A stretch of 64,000 nt of DNA from positions 41,808,527-41,872,526 of the forward strand of contig OX485808.1 in the NCBI GenBank assembly GCA_950295325.1, written 5' to 3'. The notes beneath the pieces were generated by a model. It was not told the DNA's origin. It made no database searches and saw only the letters and a list, made by a program, of their open reading frames with translations. Every line of letters begins with the position of its first letter. The stretch's first letter is position 1. The DNA is from Polytrichum commune. Its lineage: Eukaryota > Streptophyta > Polytrichopsida > Polytrichales > Polytrichaceae. The position numbers were made by a program, and so were the translations under genes. Below are positions 1 through 11,387 of this stretch, in pieces.

Positions 1-927
1 ACGATTAGTGGATGTCACGTTAGTAACATGACTCGCCAATTTAAAGGCCACACTAAGTCAACTATATAGTGTTGCTTCCCAAAGTCATGTTTGGCCCTTA
101 AGTTGCCACATTGTACTCCAAGCAAGAGGTAATTATTGCATATGAGTGTACGTCTCACCCATCCAAAATAAAGTTGACCTCTTGTATGTTTGTGGTTGAT
201 TCATCGCAAATGACTTGGACTACACTAATTCGGGGTCTCTTAAGCTATTTCCAATCTCAAATAAACTACAAAGTAATAACCTCCAGGATGCATATTATTT
301 CAAGACTTTTACGTTGGATGATTGAGAAGTGCATGTGCTTTGGGAGATCGAAGACTTGCCATGCTTCCATCCGTACTTAAGGCAAACATGCCTACATCCA
401 ACACAAAAAGAATATGGACACCTACACTTGGTTGGTATTTGGTTAGGTGTGGATCTAGAACATGCACGGGGAAGACATGTGTTCAAAAGAGATTGGACTA
501 CGTGCTCAAATTATGCAAATCAATCTAGCTTCAATAGTCAACATATTTGGAGGGACAAATGTATGACTGTATACTGAGCACAAAAATCTTCACTTTGATG
601 ATGAATAAAATATTGGGTGCAAGGAGAAAAGTACCCAAATTCCACAAGTCTACCTTGAAGACGATTACAAAAGCATTGTGCAAGAGCTCACTTGAGGCCC
701 TATGAAACTCAATCCCACCTCAAATTGGCCAAAGTCGATCATTTCTCCCCAAAAATTCCCTTAGTGGCGGGGACACAACACATGCTTGTCTGGACCTGTT
801 TGGACACTTTTGTAACAAACTTGATCCTTATTTTACATACACATATCATAGTTTGTGAATCGGGTTTTCCATGAAGTTTTCAACTTTGCTATCCTCGAGT
901 TGCCACATTGTGCTTTATGCGGACTTA
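1..927. other. No supported gene; contains a dispersed-repeat copy
   Basis: Short open frames here have no recognisable domain and overlap each other in different frames. The one supported content is a diverged copy of a repeat at about 430-690, described separately. Confidence 0.6.
430..690 (+). repeat. Dispersed repeat family R1, copy 1
   Basis: The core reads ACATGTGTTCAAAAGAGATT and is followed by GGACTACGTG. Nearly the same words occur at 25505-25805 on the minus strand and at 36330-36625 on the plus strand. In two of the three copies the core can be read as the peptide HVFKRDW. No known protein family was recognised, so this may be an unclassified transposon fragment or a repeatedly copied gene piece. 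Edges are approximate. Confidence 0.5.
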
Positions 928-2057
928 GGGGCGGTTTACACTATGGACCATGAAGTCGTCCCACGTAAGAGGCCTATTTTGCGTGGGACGACTTCCATGG
1001 TCCGAGTTACTAAAATATTAGTTTTCATGGTTCATGGGCCCTTCACTAGGTGTAAACCGAATATGGACCAAGAGGAATGACCACACACCAAAAAGTGAAG
1101 GTGCTGATTTTTTTAATACATGCCCAAAAAGGGCAATTTTGAAAAAAAATTAAGTTTGATCATTCCTTCTCTTCTCTTGGGCTTCACTTGTCTTCACTTG
1201 TCTTCACTTTTATTAAATGTGTCGAAGATGTGGCTTGCAAATCTTCTCACAACAATTTTTTTTAAATAAAATAAAATGAGCAATTTAATTTGTACATGCT
1301 CAATGTAATTTACATGTGACATGTACCTTGTGTTGTCACTACACTAAATAGGATATTTAGTGTTTGATTATATTTAATGTTGTTACCACCCTACCTTGCT
1401 CAACACTAATTTTCAATCCTTTGATAATTAAGGTTAGAAGATTTCCCATTGCATTTCTTTTGACTACCCTGATCTACAATCACTAAACCACTACAGATTT
1501 TTCTTTTTTGTTTTGCAACTGCATTTTGTAAGAATATTGGGGTGTGTAATATACCGTTGGAAAGGTATTTTCAAGACCTTTCCAACGGTATATTACAAGC
1601 CCCAAAATTCCAAACATTACATTTGATAGACCAAAAAAACAAATCTGCACTTGAATTCTTGAGTTCTAGATGTCCCGCGTTGTTTGGTGAAACACGTGTG
1701 AGCCGGTTTAAGGGGTAGGGCAAGGTAGTGCTGGTATGTCTCATAGGCTATGGTATAATAAAGGCGCTTAAAAGGTAGATTCATTAAAAATTTATTGAAA
1801 TGGTATTTCTTTGACATGGGCCCTTGCCTTTTCCTACCAGACTACCTCTCTTGCCTCTCTCAACGCAAAACCCGTTAGACCATGTCAGTGCATTTATTAG
1901 GCCTTAAAAATTATATTTTGGGGACATCGACCTCCATGGTCCCTCTGCCGTTTTCTCCTTAGTGTAAACCGAAGTTGTCCCGGGAGAACTTCAACAGCCA
2001 ATCAGCTGCCTTGCAGAGCCCTGGTCCAACTTCATGGTCCATAGTGTAAACCGCCCC
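928..2057 (+). mobile_element. TIR DNA transposon A (PIF/Harbinger-like, non-autonomous)
   Basis: The left end GGGGCGGTTTACACTATGG is matched, inverted, by CCATAGTGTAAACCGCCCC at the right end; the inverted repeat is about 29 bp. Both ends are flanked by TTA (925-927 and 2058-2060). A 3-bp TTA target duplication with a G-rich terminus is typical of the PIF/Harbinger superfamily. The element is 1130 bp and encodes no transposase; its longest frame (66 codons, 1617-1817 minus) has no recognised domain. Inner hairpins occur at about 944-1003 and 1539-1603. A near-identical copy lies inverted at 2305-3693. Positions 1338-1367 also contain the palindromic word that ends MITE family M1. Confidence 0.8.
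1539..1603. repeat. Hairpin inside TIR element A
   Basis: TAATATACCGTTGGAAAGGT is followed after a short spacer by its exact reverse complement. The same hairpin occurs in the inverted copy near 3019-3083. It is probably part of the element's structure. Confidence 0.75.
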
Positions 2058-2060
2058 TTA

Positions 2061-2301
2061 GTTGGCACCTGGAAATGTGTCCTTACCAACCCCACAACAC
2101 GGCACACCAACCTCCTCATTCTTACCAAAAAAACACTTCACACCTTGCAAAGATACCATTCTCGATCGTACACATGCAAACCACCTCATAACACAGCAAG
2201 GCATCCTCCAAGATTTTAATTTTAAAATTTTAAAATAAAATAAAATAAAGTGAAACCAACAAAAATAAGCAAATCAACGCATACATAATTCACACACAAC
2301 C
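2061..2301. other. Spacer between the inverted TIR elements
   Basis: Unique AT-rich DNA separates elements A and B. Its last 29 or so bases are included in the 255-bp tandem duplication that runs into element B. Confidence 0.6.
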
Positions 2302-2782
2302 TTAGGGGCGGTTTACACTATGGACCATGAAGTTGGACCAAGGCTTTGCAAGGCAACTGATTGGCTGTTGAAGTTCTCCCGGGACAACTTCGGTTTACAC
2401 TAAGGAAAAAACGGCAGAGGGACCATGGAGGTCGAGGTCCCCAAAATATAATTTTTAAGGCCTAATAAATGCACTGACATGGTCTAACGGGTTTTGCGTT
2501 GAGAGAGGCAAGAGAGGTAGTCTGGTAATCAACGCATACATAATTCACACACAACCTTAGGGGCGGTTTACACTATGGACCATGAAGTTGGACCAGGGCT
2601 TTGCAAGGCAACTGATTGGCTGTTGAAGTTCTCCCGGGACAACTTCGGTTTACACTAAGGAAAAAACGGCAGAGGGACCATGGAGGTCGAGGTCCCCAAA
2701 ATATAATTTTTAAGGCCTAATAAATGCACTGACATGGTCTAACGGGTTTTGCGTTGAGAGAGGCAAGAGAGGTAGTCTGGTA
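2272..2782. repeat. 255-bp tandem duplication across an element boundary
   Basis: A unit beginning ATCAACGCATACATAATTCA occurs at about 2273 and again at 2528, period 255. I see essentially one mismatch (CCAAGGC against CCAGGGC). The unit includes about 30 bp of flanking DNA plus the first 223 bp of element B, so the element has two left ends (2305 and 2560). This is a duplication made after insertion, not a second insertion. Confidence 0.85.
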
Positions 2783-3693
2783 GGAAAAGGCAAGGGCCCA
2801 TGTCAAAGAAATACCATTTCAATAAATTTTTAATGAATCTACCTTTTAAGCGCCTTTATTATACCATAGCCTATGAGACATACCAGCACTACCTTGCCCT
2901 ACCCCTTAAACCGGCTCACACGTGTTTCACCAAACAACGCGGGACATCTAGAACTCAAGAATTCAAGTGCAGATTTGTTTTTTTGGTCTATCAAATGTAA
3001 TGTTTGGAATTTTGGGGCTTGTAATATACCGTTGGAAAGGTCTTGAAAATACCTTTCCAACGGTATATTACACACCCCAATATTCTTACAAAATGCATTT
3101 GCAAAACAAAAAAGAAAAATCTGTAGTGGTTTAGTGATTGTAGATCAGGGTAGTCAAAAGAAGTGCAATGGGAAATCTTCTAACATTAATTATCAAAGAA
3201 TTGAAAATTAGTGTTGAGCAAGGTAGGGTGGTAACAACATTAAATATAATCAAACACTAAATATCCTATTTAGTGTAGTGACAACACAAGGTACATGTCA
3301 CATGTAAATTACATTGAGCATGTACAAATTAAATTGCTCATTTTATTTTATTTAAAAAAAATTGTTGTGAGAAGATTTGCAAGCCACATCTTCGACACAT
3401 TTAACAAGAAGTGAAGACAAGTGAAGCCCAAGAGAAGACAAGGAATGATGAAACTTAATTTTTTTTCAAAATTGCCCTTTTTGGGCATGTATTGAAAAAA
3501 TCAGCACCTCCACTTTTTGGTGCATGGTCATTCTTCATGGTCCACATTTGGTTTACACCTAGTGAAGGGCCCATGAACCATGAAAACTAATATTTTAGTA
3601 ACTCGGACCATGGAAGTCGTCCCATGAAGTCGTCCCACGCAAAATAGGCCTCTTACGTGGGACGACTTCATGGTCCATAGTGTAAACCACCCC
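2305..3693 (-). mobile_element. TIR DNA transposon B, inverted copy of A
   Basis: The ends GGGGCGGTTTACACTATGG and CCATAGTGTAAACCACCCC are flanked by TTA (2302-2304 and 3694-3696). The interior is the reverse complement of element A almost base for base, including an identical 66-codon frame (2800-3000). It is 1389 bp, 259 bp longer than A, and nearly all the excess is the 255-bp tandem duplication at its left end. Together A and B form a large inverted repeat, arms about 1.1 kb and spacer about 250 bp. Its transcript could fold into long double-stranded RNA (inference). Confidence 0.8.
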
Positions 3694-3696
3694 TTA

Positions 3697-4079
3697 ATCC
3701 CTACCTAGCACCAAAACCACCGCCTGGTTGATACGGATCACCACTCCTTCCACCCACATACCACCACCCTCAATCACATACAAATATCAACAAACGCAAC
3801 AACCAAACCACCATCACCAAGCCTACTAATCTACAGCTCCAAGGATCGTGATAGAGATGTGCACTTGCCACTCCTGCCCTCACCATCACCGCAAGCACTA
3901 GGGATTACTTTGCGTAGTACAACTGCAACCACAACCAACCTGATGACCCACATCCCATGAAGAGGAGGAAAGCTGGGAAAATTCTCTAATTTATGTTTAG
4001 ATTCTTTGCATCAATAGACTTCACAAAAGTGATTACCAAACTATCTCATGACAAGTAGGTTAGTGTGTTGAACACCAAC
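3697..4079. other. Intergenic, nothing recognised
   Basis: C- and A-rich on the plus strand, without a credible open frame or repeat. Confidence 0.5.
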
Positions 4080-4082
4080 TTA

Positions 4083-4570
4083 GGGCCGCTTTACACCTAG
4101 AGGCCGGGCTAATTCGTTGTGTAAGAGGTTTGAAATCCTCACTTGTAATTGGCCAAAAGGTTGAAATCGGCCCCAACCCCTTTACACCTAGAGACCAGGC
4201 CGATTTGATGGTATGATTTTTTTAATAAAAAAATGCATGGTATGACATGGCTTGAGCACGTTGAATTGGGTGCACCCAAAATGGAGGGCCAATGTCACAT
4301 TTCAATTAAATTTTTTTAATAAATTATGATTTTTTTCAACAAACTATATCCATTGGATTATGTGGAAATATGAACGGCTCTATGCTAGATTTATTGAATC
4401 AACCTAGCTTCTTGGCCGTAAGGCCTTTACATATGGAAAAATTGGCCCCTAGTATAATCTTATTATAATGTGTAGTTGAGGTTGGCCTAGCCTCCAACCC
4501 AAAAGGAGCTGAAATTTCATGCAATCGGCCTCAAGGGGAATTGGCCTGGCCTCTAGGTGTAAAGCGGCCC
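4083..4570. mobile_element. MITE, 488 bp, TTA target site
   Basis: The terminal inverted repeat GGGCCGCTTTACACCTAGAG continues as GCC and is matched at the right end by GGCCTCTAGGTGTAAAGCGG followed by CCC. TTA flanks both sides (4080-4082, 4571-4573). An internal partial copy of the terminus lies near 4180-4205. No coding capacity. The target site suggests a Tourist/Harbinger-type MITE. It differs from elements A and B but shares the G-rich start and the TTTACAC word. Confidence 0.8.
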
Positions 4571-4573
4571 TTA

Positions 4574-5300
4574 GACAACATCAGAGGTGCCACATGACAC
4601 AAACACTAGACTATTACATTGTTGGACTTCACATTACACCCTATCTCAAACACGCCAAATTACTATATATGATAACACACGTCAGTACTCATGCACCAAC
4701 TGGTTAGCACAAAATCATTGTTGAATTTAGAGTTAGTGTGGTCTACATTAATTTTAGAATGTGGTTGTTTAGAATTGGGGTGGCCCATCCTACTTTAAAC
4801 AACCTTTGTACATACTTTAGCTGCTTGAATGCTTTGGGGTTTGAGGATTTGGGCTGCCCAACCCATACACTCGTTCCTTGTTGGATGCCTAAACCCTTAC
4901 CTCCAAGGAACCAGTGTACGGGTTGGTTTGCCCCAGCCGGGTTTGAGACTATGATCAGCACAACGTGTCAAAGTTCCATAGTGATGTTCCATTGACATTG
5001 AGTTCAAGAAGGATTGTGTGTGGGTTGAACTTTTGTGTCGAATGAATTCAAATTTTTTTTACAATTTTTTGGTTGCACCATCATCATGTGTCATTTGCCA
5101 ACTCTTTTGTTGTATCAACATTGATAAATGTACAATTGTCATCTTTGTTTGGAATTTTAAATGCTCTTGATAATAATTTTACACAAAATTTTATTTGTTT
5201 TTTTTTTTCGTTTGACCATTAGCTTGTGGATGATACAATGAGGTAAGATGATGTTTAATTTTAGATTTTATGATTAGTTCATGATTAACATCATTCTCAA
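4574..5300. other. Intergenic, nothing recognised
   Basis: Two overlapping short frames on opposite strands at 4738-4995 have no recognisable domain. The minus-strand gypsy remnant starts to be recognisable below about 5660. Confidence 0.45.
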
Positions 5301-8300
5301 AACGAGTTCCATGATTATTCATTAATTATTTTGGGCAACTATAATATGTTAACATATTTTCTCTTTAAAACGTGGCTACTACATGTTTATCATATTTCCT
5401 AGTACCTTCAGCTTCCGTCCATTTGGTAACATAGTCTTTAGCCACTAAAATATATTGATGTTTTCCATGACGACTCAGGGGATTAATGGGGCCAAAAAAG
5501 TCAAATCCCCATTTCATAAATGGTACAAGGACTAATATGGCTATGAGTGGCATTTGAAAAGAGCTAGTTGGTTTGCCTATCCTTTAACAAAGATCATATT
5601 GTATTGTATTGTATAAGTCATACAATCAGAGAATAGTGTGGGCCACCAATAACCACTTTGTAATATTTTTCTAGAAGTAACATCTCTTACAAAATGACCT
5701 CCAACCATATTATCATGACATTCTATTAAAATCAAAGGTATCTCATAATTAATGATACATCAACGTATCATTAATATCCATTTTGCAATATAAAAAGTGT
5801 GAGAAATGATGGTGTATGCACTACTTTAAAAATAATTTGATTTTTTGTTTCTCAATATAATATGGAGGAAATTTTATCACTTTGAAGATACTCAATAATT
5901 TTTTGCATATTTATTAGGGATCATATCTATATAAAATAAATGTGCATATGAAATAGAATCAGTAATGGCCTCAAATCCCAATTCTTCATTCAATTTTGAA
6001 AGATGATCAATATTAGTTTGACTTTTGCCTGGTTCGACTTCCACTATGAATTTGCAAAAGTAATACCCATCTTGCTATTTGTCCACTTAGTTGGAGTGTA
6101 TTTATCACGTGTGTTCAATGCATCATGGTTCACTTGAAAAACAAACTTATTTCCCAAAAGGTAGTAACAAATATTTTGTAATAAGAACCATGTACTTAAA
6201 GCTTCATGTTCAGTTACAATGTAGTTTAAATTCAACTTGCATTATTTGATAACTGGCAAAATATATAGGATGATCATAATATTTTTCATCTTTTTGAATT
6301 AAGATTGATGCAATTGCTACATTATATGCGTCAACATATATGTGAAAAGTTTCTTCCCAATCAAGAGGTATAAATATGGGGGCAGACACCAATTTGTTTT
6401 TAATGTATTAAAAACATTATTGGATATCAATAGGACTAGAGATAAGATTGCAAAAGCATATACACATACACAAAGGTATATGAAGAATGCTTGGAATGAG
6501 ATAGTCTCATGCTCTCCTTGCTTTGCCTTTTATTGCTTTCTTCTTCATTGGCTCATACAAATAATATGGGATAACTCTTATCCTTCTTCGGACTAGCATT
6601 GTAAACTTATTCTAACATAATTCTTTCTCATGCCTTTTCATTATATTTTTATTGACTACGAGCAATCTAATGCTCCACCTTTTACAAGCATGGATACACG
6701 CTGAAGTCCATACTAGAACTTCATCTCCCTTTTTAAGTAACTCAGTTAATGGCAATCATTGCATATCAAAAAATAATTTTTTGGTAATAACCAATGTGTC
6801 CAAAGAATCCCTTAACTTTTGTAACAGTTGTACGGATAGGTAAAACAATAATGATGCAAACTTATCATAATCAATTGCAATTCCTTGTTCTAATACAATA
6901 TGTCCCACCAATCTTCCAAATGGAATAAGGAATTAGGAACACCGACTTAACAGTGTTAATTAAGATACCAAATTCCATGAATTTGTCAAAAAAAATTCTA
7001 ATGTAATCACCATGTTTCTCATCATTGCTAAAAACTTTGAAGTCATCTAGAAATATCTCCACACATTTTCAAAAATCTTCCTAAAAAAACTCATGTCATG
7101 ACACATTAAAATGTGGTTGGGGCATTACATAAACCAAATGGCATAATTGTGTATACAAAAATGCCCCAATCCGTAGTAAAAGTTGTATACCAACGATGTG
7201 ATTTTAAAATTTGGATTTTGTTATATCTTGAGAATCCATTCATAAAGGAACAACATTTGCATTTTGCTATTGCATCTAACATAGTGTCATTGAAAGGTAA
7301 AGGAATATAATCTTTCCTTGTGACACAATTTAGCTTTCGAAAATCTTGACATGTTCTTAGTTTCCCATTCTTTTAGGATCTACCACTATGGGAGACTCCC
7401 ATTCATTACATGGTACTTTATAAACAAATCACACCTTAAGAAGTTTGTTTATTTCTTCTTTAACCATTTATGAGTATTTAGGATTCATGCAGTATTGTCT
7501 TTGTCTCACTAGGGTAGTTCCATCCTCAAGTACAATGTTATATTCACATACTTCAAGATGGACGCCTCTCAAACCTTCATAAGTCCAAGCAAAAAATTTG
7601 ATGTTTCTTTTAAAGAAAATATGTCAATATTGTCATTCCGTTTTGGATGGTTCCTCATGTACTTTAATAGTGTTAGGGACTTCCTCATTTTCCAAATTCA
7701 TTTCCTTATACACATCATTTGATACATAACTCTTAATGGGTGCATTGAAAGAAAACATAACATCATCCCATTCTTTTGCAAAATATTGTTGTTTATCGTT
7801 TCATTCTTCCAAAGATAAGAAATTTTTTTGTGTATTCATGATGGATTGTTGTTTATGAATAAGTAAATATTTACCAATTTTTTCTCCTCTCGACTTTCTA
7901 TCTTTGGTATTCTCTAGCACTTACACGATCCACCCTAGCCTTGTCATCAACTGTTTTTTTTATGGAGGCTGTCTATGTATGTGATTTTGCATGTGCATGT
8001 TCTAATATGAATGTTGCATATGCCAATATATAAGACTATGTATTTATCTAGTTTTTCTCACATATATTTTCCTTCCATTCAAGCATAGTTTTGTATAATC
8101 AACATAAGTCACACATTTAGTGGAAGAATATGGTACATCTAGATTTTTGACACTTGCACAAGGATCAAATGGTCCATAAGGAAAAACGAGCTTCATTATT
8201 AGTGAATTGTCCACCGTTCCAACAATTGTACCCAAATTTGTTGATTGGAAAATTCTCAATTTTATGTTTACTATAAATGATAAATAAAATCTAAGGTCAA

Positions 8301-8800
8301 TTCTCAATGTTGAGTATCCTTTATGAATCACAATTTCATCAAAATCTACTCCATCCTTCCATACTTTCTCCAGAATTTGCTCTTGCAAATGGAGTGGAAG
8401 ATTGAGGAAACAAACTGAAAATCCTTTTGGATAGATTGGGGTACTTGGTCCAATATGGATACCAACCCCCTAAAATGAGGCTTTGTAAAAATGATGCAAT
8501 GCAACAAACAAATGCAATCCTCGGTAAAACCAACTATGGAAGGTTTCTATTTCCATTGGTTTAAGTTCCCAAGGCCATATTTCAAAAGTTGACTTATTTC
8601 ACCGTCAATATCTTTAGAGACAATCATCTCATAAAAATAGGTTTGTAATCTTATAGTTTGGGTTAACAATTTTGATTTGGATATTTCTATGTATTTGGCT
8701 TTAACTATAAGCTTATTCACTTCACAATGTCTTGAGTAGTGCCCCATATGTTTGCAAATCCAACACACTATCCCGTGAGGAATCTTTTGCTGACATTTTT
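5300..8800 (-). pseudogene. Decayed Ty3/gypsy retrotransposon 1
   Basis: Reading the minus strand, fragments appear in the order gag, (protease region), reverse transcriptase, RNase H, integrase, which is the Ty3/gypsy order. A gag zinc knuckle CX2CX4HX4C (CWICKHMGHYSRHC) lies in 8547-8768. Reverse transcriptase runs from about 7500 to 6871 and includes YTIMPFGLCNAPTTF and the catalytic-box remnant FLDDF. RNase H pieces lie at 6392-6044. Integrase core pieces lie at about 5640-5365 (MKWGFDFFGPI, then VAKDYVTKW). Frameshifts and stops separate all the pieces, so the element is dead. A 114-codon frame at 8044-8388 lies where protease would be, but I cannot recognise it as one. Neither LTR was found. 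Confidence 0.8.
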
Positions 8801-10600
8801 TTTCAAATTGGCTCTCGTTGACTATTAAGTCATATTTTGCGATAAGCTAGAGTTCACAAACTTGTTTTAAGATTCGGTCAACGGCTTTCTCATTCCTATT
8901 GAACTTAATTTTTCCAAATCGGATTTAGATAATCCAAAAGGTCGATATTTAGAATTATAACTATACATATTTCTATTTTTAGTATCCCTTCATATTTTGG
9001 TTGAATCCATAATGAAATGTGTGTTTAAAATTGTAGACATTTGTCCTTTTGCACTTTTAAGTTTGAGCTTCTACTTTAAGATTTGTAAATTAGAATAAGT
9101 AGTTTAGTGGTTTTTTTCCCTTTTGACATTCCCAAAGATTTACTTTAAACTTCTTGCTTAGGACTCTAATCTATTAGGTTTTCCTAACATATTTACCTGC
9201 CTAGATTTCCCCTGCAACGGCTTGCTCTAGCTAGATCACTCGGGCTTATTGTATTGGTGATTGAAAACCATCCAATGTAAAATCACTTGCCACACACATC
9301 TTAAAAAAATCAAATCAAAGCAGTGCCCCATCTTACCAAGTTCACCACAACAACCTGAATCAAGATGTAACACTAATCCAAGCTCCGAAGTTTGGCTATG
9401 TTTAGCTAATTGAAAATTTCATCATTAATTGGGGGACCTCTACATCATGGAAAACTTTATCATCGCTCACCAAATTACTTCCCAGAAGCACAACATGACA
9501 TGGGCATGAGACTTGTGGAGAATTATGGAATCTCAACACTTGAACTCCGCAAGTTATTCTTCAAATTATTCAGCAACTCGGCATAAACCTTTCAAAAGAA
9601 CTTAGTGCATATTTAAAGGGGAGAATCAATACCTTATTGACTATCCAATCAAAGAAACTGCTTTGTTTGGAGGAGGATGGTGTTGTACCAACACTTTCAA
9701 TTTTCATCATCTTGTTCTCCACATTTTTTCTTAGAGTCACATGATGTCTTGTAGCATCACAAGCGAACTTGGCCCAATTCACTTTGTGGTTGTTCTTCTC
9801 AACTAGCCACACTCGCAAAAATGTGGCCAAATAGAACCCATTTGAGAGCAAATGACGGTATACAAACTCACACTACTTGCTTTTTTTTCTTTTTTTTGGG
9901 CACAAACTAAAAATTCAATTGCAAAAAGAACCAACTCACAGTGCCTTCTACAATCGCAAATATCCTCTTGTGACAAGTAGTTTGAATCCAACTTCCACCC
10001 TTGGTCACCTCGAGGCCCAAAATATGAGATAATTGCATCGTTTTCAATTCCTACATCTGCACCTAAATCTTTTGAAGTATCAAGCCCATAGTCTCCCACA
10101 CCAAGATTCTTTGCAAAATCATCAATTGTCCAACTCTCTCTCTCTCTAGAACAATAGTAGCATCTCGATTTTTCTCATCTTCTCTCGCTGATAAATCATT
10201 ACCCTCAACTTTCACTCTTTGGACACGTGCCCTTCATGCGATGTTTACAAAGCAAATATTTGCAAAGCAATGTACAAGAGAAAGAAAGATATAATCCAAA
10301 TGCAAAATTTTAAGTTTGAGTTGCATACCTCCACTCAAATCCGCCCCTTCGTCCTCAAAGTCCATCCTAACTAGAAGCTAGCCGGAATCGGTGCTACAAA
10401 TAAGCTCTACTAGAACAACATTACGATTCATCATGCCATAAGTTGCAAAGCCCTGCAAATCTGCCGTTCCTTGTTGAACCCGGAGGCATTCTCTATAATG
10501 GCACCTTGTTTTTGAGGATAGTAAGCCTACCCACATTTATGGGTAGGCTTACTCATTGTCCACTTTTATGTGCTTGCCCTTGGTTAAATTTGTTAATTCC
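8801..10600. other. Intergenic; two unrecognised minus-strand frames
   Basis: Two overlapping frames on the minus strand (9803-10099, 98 codons; 9570-9851, 93 codons) could be one frameshifted reading, for example an old gene or element fragment. I recognise no domain. The rest is AT-rich with a short CT run near 10136-10146. Confidence 0.3.
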
Positions 10601-10609
10601 AACCAAGAT

Positions 10610-10960
10610 CACAAGAAGGAAATTAGGTTACCTTCACCTCATATGATAGACTTGCCATCAAGACTAGTTAGTGGTCAACTACATATCCCAATCCATATAG
10701 ATGACACATTATACGATTTTTTTACTCTTACGATGTGGTCGATAGTGAGACACACGTTGTGTTGGAACATCGCCTCTACAACTCCAATAAAGAGAGGGTC
10801 TTTTTCTTTTTCTTTTTCCCGTTTTAAAATATAGTATTGGGCAATCTCATACCGTTCTTCCAGTCATACCACCAAGTTGAAGTTAGCCTTCATCTCACGG
10901 AGGCCACCGCACTCCATTATACTAAGGGTTAGCCTTTTTTTGAACTACAAGACTTTTGGA
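10610..10960 (+). pseudogene. LINE 3'-end remnant, copy 1
   Basis: Across several frames the segment encodes a broken version of the C-terminal tail of a non-LTR retrotransposon protein: KLGYLHL, then a WST..P stretch, then SETHVVLEHRLYNSNKE. This aligns with the EAHFILECPLYNPIRDK tail of the better copy at 35460-35845. The DNA word CATCTCACGGAGGC near 10886 is shared by all three copies. Stops and frameshifts are frequent. Family assignment rests on the position and form of the Cys/His tail. Confidence 0.6.
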
Positions 10961-11239
10961 TTCTTGGACTATGAAACCAATTGCCTTTCATTTCATAAGG
11001 TGGTTGCCATGGATTGATGGTTTATTTTAATAAAAGAAACTGTCAAACTATAATTTCCACCTAGGATTGTAATGAATCCCAACAAATGTTCTATGACCAT
11101 GTGGCAAGTATTTGACAGTACTTCTTTTATTCAAAATCAAAACAGACACATTGAGTCTATATTACTTACTAGATCCAACCAAGAAGCCATATTATTGCAT
11201 GATAAACTTAACTTACACACATTTCAAACTCATGACATT

Positions 11240-11387
11240 CATAACACTATTCAGATCCATAACAATGTTTTGTGAGACTTAAAAATATTTTACAGTTTAT
11301 TCCCCACATTCAAACTGAACGTGGGGAATATTTTGCATAATACTGTCAGTCCCACAAAACACTGTTATGGATTTGAATGATGTTATG
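11240..11387. mobile_element. Fold-back element, 148 bp
   Basis: The two halves are inverted copies of each other: CATAACACTATTCAGATCCA at the left against CATAACATCATTCAAATCCA read from the right on the other strand. Arms are about 73 nt and roughly 80 percent identical by eye. A tight centre, TTCCCCAC with GTGGGGAA, lies near 11302-11329. No coding capacity. Likely a fold-back MITE; a small-RNA hairpin is possible. Confidence 0.65.

Noticed and set aside
1617-3000. Two identical 66-codon frames as a conserved gene pair
   Set aside because: They are identical only because they lie in two copies of the same transposon; no domain, and the rest of the element is equally conserved.
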